A program made the translations under genes and the position numbers. DNA of 64,000 bases from Liolophura sinensis (Eukaryota > Mollusca > Polyplacophora > Chitonida > Chitonidae), in assembly GCF_032854445.1 (NCBI RefSeq), contig NC_088300.1, positions 40,950,458-41,014,457 of the forward strand. Direction: 5' to 3'. The notes under the pieces are model-generated. The model was not told the DNA's origin, made no database searches, and saw nothing but the letters and a program-made list of their open reading frames with translations. Below, in pieces: positions 58,091 to 64,000 of the stretch. Every line of letters starts with the position of its first letter. Position 1 is the first letter of the stretch.

Positions 58091-61000
58091 CATTGCATGA
58101 CTGTAATAGGCTGGACTCAGTGTACAAGTGACAATCATCACTTTGAATTCTGAACAATGTCCATTATCCCTTCATGAGGGACTTGAAGCTACAAACTAAA
58201 ACACAATAGTGTTTACAGAACTGTGCTTTGGCTCAGAAACTAAAACCGTTGAGAGCTTTTAGTGTATTGTCTAAACCAAGGATCTATAGTAATGTATGTT
58301 GGACATTGGAGTTGTGTTTCATATTAGAATAAATTCAGCATTCGAGTTTTGAGTTGATACTCTGTATGGACTTATTAATAGTTTGAATACCCAAAGGATA
58401 TAACCCACATATAGCAGTGTCTCCAGTTACCTGAAAATCGGCTACATTATAACATTATTCAGAGATTCAGTTCTTATGGTTTCTAGTAGTTTGCTTTTCT
58501 ACAGAGATCTGTTAGAGTTTTTCTATACAGCAGCATTTGATTACTATTGGTTTCACACATATACGAGTGATAGAAAAATCAGCTACATTTGTTTCAGTCG
58601 ATCAACACGTTCCCCTGCACACATCTAAGCATGCCTGAAAGTTACTCGTGAATAATACCTTGTTCATGTGTCATCTTCTCAGCGTATAGACTTTTTGCCA
58701 CATTATCCTCACACCGATGAGCAAACATTTCATTAGTTTGTTTCCCATATCCAAATATACAAACGATAATTGACGCATTCTCGGTAACTGATATTCCAAT
58801 AACAGGTATTTCAGTTCAATGGTAATCTGACTTTTTAACCTGAAAACATCAAAATGCGATATCCGTTTCTTCGCTCAGTGTATGGATTCCTATACTATAT
58901 ACGAGAAATCAATTGACAGTAACATGAACGGTACATTAAGCAACTATCTGTGCGTAACTGAAAAAACGTCGAGAGCTTTCAGATGACGTTAGCTGAAATG
59001 TCAAAGATCATCATCATGATAATCGAAATGAAAGATTTGCAAATTAAAAAAGCCACTCTTCGCCATAAAGTACAAATAACCTTCTGCAAAAACATTTTAA
59101 ACCATAGTTATAGCAACTTTATTGTACATTGGCCTGTACTGTCACAACCTAGCTTCTTGGCTTCTCTCAGAATAGCAACATTGATTAACATTAAAATTTT
59201 AGCTCATACAAGGATGATACACAACAATGACAGCCTTCTGTGCAGTAAATGTAGATGAAAGTGTAGTGTGGGCGATTCTGTAAAGCATAAAATCGATCTA
59301 TGTTGAGATATTGCAAAGAAGTATTAGTTTATGGTTTTCTTTATATGAGAAAAATAATTCTGGCGTAAAACACCATTTAAATAAACTTTAAAAAAAAGGA
59401 TATAAAAAATGAGGCCCTACTGAACAAAACTGTGTGGCTGTTCACCTGCCGTTTGCCTGACTGCCTGCATGTGCTTTACCAGGACTTATTATTACATTAT
59501 ATTATCGAATGCTTTGAGTGACTGCGTCATAGGAGGCGTATAATATTCGTCCATTATACATGTATATAGATTGATTCTTCCTTCCTTTCCATACATTTAT
59601 GTACACTTTATTAATGTGTTTCTCAATGCCCCTGTTTTCTTTTCCTGTTGTTGGGACCAGGTCCTGTTGCTGGCCGCCCGCGTAGAAGTAAAACCTCATT
59701 AAGATAAACAAAATACAATAAAATAAAGACCTAAGTGAACGCTGTTGACTGCTTATTACCACTCAAAAACATCGCAAACTATACGGAAGCAGGGAAGTGT
59801 GGGAAAATTCCAGCCCAAGGCTACCTTGTATATAGTTATACTAGAGTCGTTCTGCGACAACTTGTCCACCATCGTTGCAGCTAAAACGGTCACTTATAGA
59901 GATTCAACACTACATTTTACTCAAGGAGAAAGAAAGCAATCGAGCTACTGAATAAAACGCATCTTGTTTATATGAAATATTCAGTGTGAAGTATTAAAGT
60001 TTGATTAAATCCTGCAAATTGTGATGCCGAACTTCAGGAAACCTCTTTCACTGTGGTGTTATAAATAAACACTTACACTTTTTACAGTGATGTCAAAATT
60101 GAACGAATGTACTTGTCCATCTCTCTTTCAATTTGCCCATATGTTACACGATTTTAAATTTTAGCAGAAAATCTAGACAAACAATTGTGTGCTTGAAAAT
60201 TTAATATTATTTGGTATTAACAATACTCAGGTTTTTGTCCTTTTCTGCTTTGACGACATCTGTATGAAGACTACAGTTATATCACGCCATTGTTCGGTGG
60301 GATTTTCATACCAAAGCTCTGTCCACTGTGTTCGGATTTTAGCTGCCTCACTAATGCTTTATTGCAATAATATAGTGTGTCCAGGGTACACCGATAGCTC
60401 CAAAACTTTTAATATTTTAAATTACACATTAACCAATCACAAAACACAGTTGATTCAAAACTGAAATGCATTGGCGTGTAAATTTAATATTTTTCTAGCT
60501 TAACATAGAAAGGGGTCACGCGTGCAATACTATTTTAACTGACATATTTTGATGAGTGCCGTGAACAGATGATACAAATCTTCTTAGTGTTACGGTTCTT
60601 TTTGAATAACATTTAACAATACGGCGCAGTTGGAACAGCCTGACGGCCAATTCCCTAGAAATGCAATTCTTATGTCAGCCTTTTATATGTAGAGGAATTT
60701 AAATAGGAAAAGATGAAGAAAAACGTTTCTCCGAGGAAGAAAAGTAAATTGACATGTGAAATCTGAACCTGTATGCGGTTTCGCTTGCTGACTTTAATGG
60801 AATTGCTCAGCTACCACCATATAGGTTTTCGGTGTACAAAATAAGGTTCTTCCTAGTTCTGAATTTTTCTTCACGAGAGAAAGTCTCATTCTTGACAGCT
60901 TGTAATTAAAACTGAGATTAAAATGAAACACCAAGGATTTCGTGTTCTGCCTTTTCTTAGAACAGAGATAAAGTACCTGCCTCGAAACACGCAGCTTTTT

Positions 61001-63227
61001 TATGTATATTTTTATCTGCTTTGATGTCTCAATAACACCCCAGTGAAATGAAGAATGATCCAGTAAAATTACATGTAAGGTGATAACGTTTAAATTTTAT
61101 AAAACCTTTGCGTTAAAAAAATGCACAAAGACTGCAAGAAATTGGGTTCCCGTGTAGCAGACCTCAGTTGAGAATTATGCAGGGCAAATCAATCGCTTTC
61201 ATAAAACCGGAACATGATCTGATGTTCGACAAACGGCCAGCGTCTTTTTACATCGCTTGAGCTGTTAGGTTTTATCTCACCACATCTCTATTTTCGAAGG
61301 AAGACTCAAAGCCTCAAGAGTTCAGTGCCCAGTTAGGTCATTCTTAACACTTATAATAGCACTCCTGATTCTTCCTCAATTTTTCACCAAGCGTATTAGA
61401 TTCAAAACTGATCAGTTTCGGATGCAAACAACCAACATGTATTCGTTAAACAGATTTAGTAGTTTGTTTGAAGAGCTCATTTACTTGGTTTGCCACCCAG
61501 GGCAGTTGTGAGCTGTCCATTCATTATATTGAATTTCTTTCCAACTAGCATTGCGGTATTAATCAAGTACTTAACATTTCAAATTTAATATTTCGTCTCA
61601 GTGTTGGCTATAAGTACGAAGCCCACGCTGAGTTAGATGTGTAGAAAGCGTACCCCCTCACATAGATGTCCCCTCAGCTTAGGACCGCGCTCTCTCCAGT
61701 TCTTTCTCACGCAACCATTGTTCATGTGACTGGCGCATTGGCTGTCCGGGTGCTCAGTTTACCCAGTAACTTATAATCCCGTCACCGCAAAGCAATCGCT
61801 ATGATCAAAGTGAATTAGTTAAATAAAGAAATATTCTTTAACCCAGGACTGTATGTTTAGAAGTAACGGTTACAACAAATGGCGTGGACTCTCGTTTTAG
61901 ACGTTATCTGAATCATTTGCTCGATTTTCCTGGATGGTGAGGTCATGTGATCTAATTTATCTCCATCAAGGACATTTAGTCGTCAATTTATTGTTCGGAA
62001 TTGTTTAAAGCTCCCTGAATATTTTTAATACTTTAACATGTATAGCATATATGCATAGAAAACATTCAAAACATTTAGACAGATATAATACTGATGTACC
62101 CACCTTTATTCATCTATCTCTTTAGCAAACATAGAGGTTTGTGTAATTCCGTTGTGTTCGATAGGTTGTAACACGAATCTATTTCACCGGACTCAACAGC
62201 AGCAAAACTTTCCATATATATACAGCTTAAACAATTTTATCCCGACAAAATATCTTGGCTACTAATATCTGATTTTGTAAAGTAATTTGGCATGTGGCAG
62301 CAACAGCGAGCTGTGCAGTACAAACCACAACACGTTTACATATATCTATACTCATTTAAAACCACGAAGCGTTGATAACACAATATAGAAATAGATTTGT
62401 TACAAGGAATGGCTATATGCACAAAGTATCTAATCTCACTTGCATGAAAGTCATATCGTGTACCCGCTTCCGTTGTTCGCATGCAAGTTAGCGAGACCCG
62501 AGTCGCTATAAACAAGTAGCAGTTTTTTAATCTGACTTTTGGTGAGGTTACCATCACATGAGAGAGCATATCCTAGTAACACAGCAAACAATTCAACAGC
62601 TTGCCTAAGCTTTTGCCCAAGCTAAAAATCGTTATAGTGCATCACGTACAATGGACAGGAATACGTTGGCGCCACAATTGTTATTTGGACAGATTCTTTC
62701 AAAACAATACGTCTCTTAAAGAAATGTTCTGTTTTGTGAAGATCAGTTCCGTTTAAATCGAACTTCAGACCTGCTACCTCCATCACATAATGAAGATATA
62801 TAACGTTTTTGCCCTTTAACTGGATGTCAGTTCACCTGTTCTCATTATACTGTATATTATACTGTATAATAATGATATGTTACAATGTCAGTTCATCATA
62901 AATATATATACATATATCCAGTCATTAAATAGGCACTAACTCATTCAACCGTCATTAACGTTTACTATACCAATATTTGTCCAAATATCGGACAACACAA
63001 TAGTGTAAATATATTAAATGGACACATTTTGTTACAGTATAAAATGAGATCAATTGCTTTCATTGACTTATTACGGTTAGAAACTGCAAAGATGCGATGC
63101 TTAACAGGAAATCATTATCAGGTTAAATGATAGAAGGTAGGTTATAAAAGTTTCTATATCCTTTTACAAGTCTAGGCAACATTCACAGATATTACATTTG
63201 AGGAACAGATTAAAAATGTTTCAAGCT
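58091..63227. other. AT-rich DNA, no gene recognised
   Basis: Frames at 58983-59258 (91 aa), 59502-59762 (-, 86 aa), 60189-60464 (91 aa) and 62336-62569 (-, 77 aa) have no known domain and sit in AT-rich DNA where such lengths arise by chance. A weak SINE 3' fragment (ttctggcgtaaaacaccatt) lies at 59356-59390. No other repeat family was recognised in these 5 kb. Confidence 0.5.
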
Positions 63228-63283
63228 TTTAATATATATAATATGTAATAATAATAATAATAATAATAATATATATATATATA
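63228..63283 (+). repeat. (TA), (AAT)n and (AT)n microsatellite
   Basis: A compound simple repeat: about eight aat units followed by about seven at units. Confidence 0.95.
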
Positions 63284-64000
63284 CCTCCATTCACACTGAA
63301 TTCATTGGAAATCACGGGGTAATGTAAAAGCTGTTGATATAACCCTCAACCAAATATGTTCGATAATATCCCGATCCTGTTTCATTAATACATAATATAT
63401 GACGTCCACAAATGTCCCTAGTGAAATTCTTTACCTCATTGGCCTAGTTTTGAGTAAGAAAATAAATGCTGATGAAAATAAATTTGCTTTACACTCAGGT
63501 CATGATGTTAAAGTCATCCGAGTTCTCATGGCCGTAGAACCGTTGTATATCCATATATTTACAAACAATTATGTCAGTATATGTGAACATCGTAAGCATT
63601 CCCATCATATGCAAATCGGAAAATAGTCTATGAATTATATATAGTCCTACTGATCAGTTTGTTAACCAGTTTTTTTTTTATTGAATTCATTTCAGTCTTG
63701 CCCAGTAAATGGCTATTGCTGTCATCCAGATATGACGTTCATACAATGTCCCTAAATACACAGTCGAATCAGTAACTGTGTTTTACGTAGCGTCGTGCAC
63801 AACAAAAAGCCTCACGCACTGATCATGTCAAGTTCATTAAAATACCCAGTACTCAGGTATGTCTCAGTTATGAAGTTTCCCGACAATCCACAAAGCATCC
63901 GTATCAACAACATGCACAGAAATGAGAAAAATTAGTACAAAAACACAATATAGGCGTGTAGCAGTCGTTCAGTTTGATGTCTTAATTCAATGTTTCAGAA
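63284..64000. other. no gene recognised
   Basis: A 75-aa frame at 63399-63626 has no known domain. The window ends in AT-rich DNA without a visible feature. Confidence 0.45.

Overview
The window looks like a gene-poor, AT-rich stretch of an animal nuclear genome, most likely a marine mollusc or a related lophotrochozoan. There are no operons and no dense coding. It carries many copies of the 'gccgccgtcgtataagtgaaatattcttgagtacggcgtaaaacacc' type of SINE core and of a second 'gagtgagtgcttagggtttaa' type repeat, which I know from mollusc and brachiopod DNA. The species is an inference from those repeats only.

Only one intact protein-coding gene can be supported: a single-exon, type II membrane glycosyltransferase of the beta-1,3-galactosyltransferase family (GT31) at 9568-10740 on the + strand. 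A polypyrimidine tract and AG acceptor lie just upstream, and a truncated SINE core lies about 20 nt after the stop codon. All other recognisable coding sequence is broken transposon remains: a Tc1-like DNA transposon with matching 27-bp terminal inverted repeats and a TA target site (32428-33968, minus-strand transposase with one nonsense codon and one frameshift), and a Penelope-like reverse transcriptase pseudogene (47135-48657) with a small relative at 29382-29640.

Layout. 1-9400: unique-looking DNA with dispersed repeats, a 40-bp minisatellite (6.4 kb), and a long (TA)n tract held between 21-bp inverted repeats (7.46-7.63 kb). 9400-11000: the GT31 gene. 11-16.7 kb: mostly unrecognised DNA, a 38-bp/115-bp minisatellite (13.4 kb) and SINE pieces. 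16.7-31.4 kb: an old direct segmental duplication; copy A (about 16.74-25.5 kb) and copy B (about 26.5-31.35 kb) align in the same order with different insertions in each. 32.4-34.0 kb: the Tc1 element. 34-43 kb: SINEs, among them one with a probable target-site duplication, and unrecognised DNA. 43.9-45.2 kb: a 40-bp minisatellite. 47.1-48.7 kb: the reverse transcriptase pseudogene. 53-54 kb: two SINEs. 55.2-56.9 kb: a 27-bp minisatellite whose period is a multiple of three, which creates long spurious reading frames on both strands. 57.6-58.1 kb: a degenerate 155-165-bp tandem repeat. 58.1-64 kb: almost featureless AT-rich DNA.

No new multi-gene system is visible. The points most worth a second look are the segmental duplication, the inverted-repeat/(TA)n element, the cluster of nested minisatellites and two dispersed repeat families that I cannot name.
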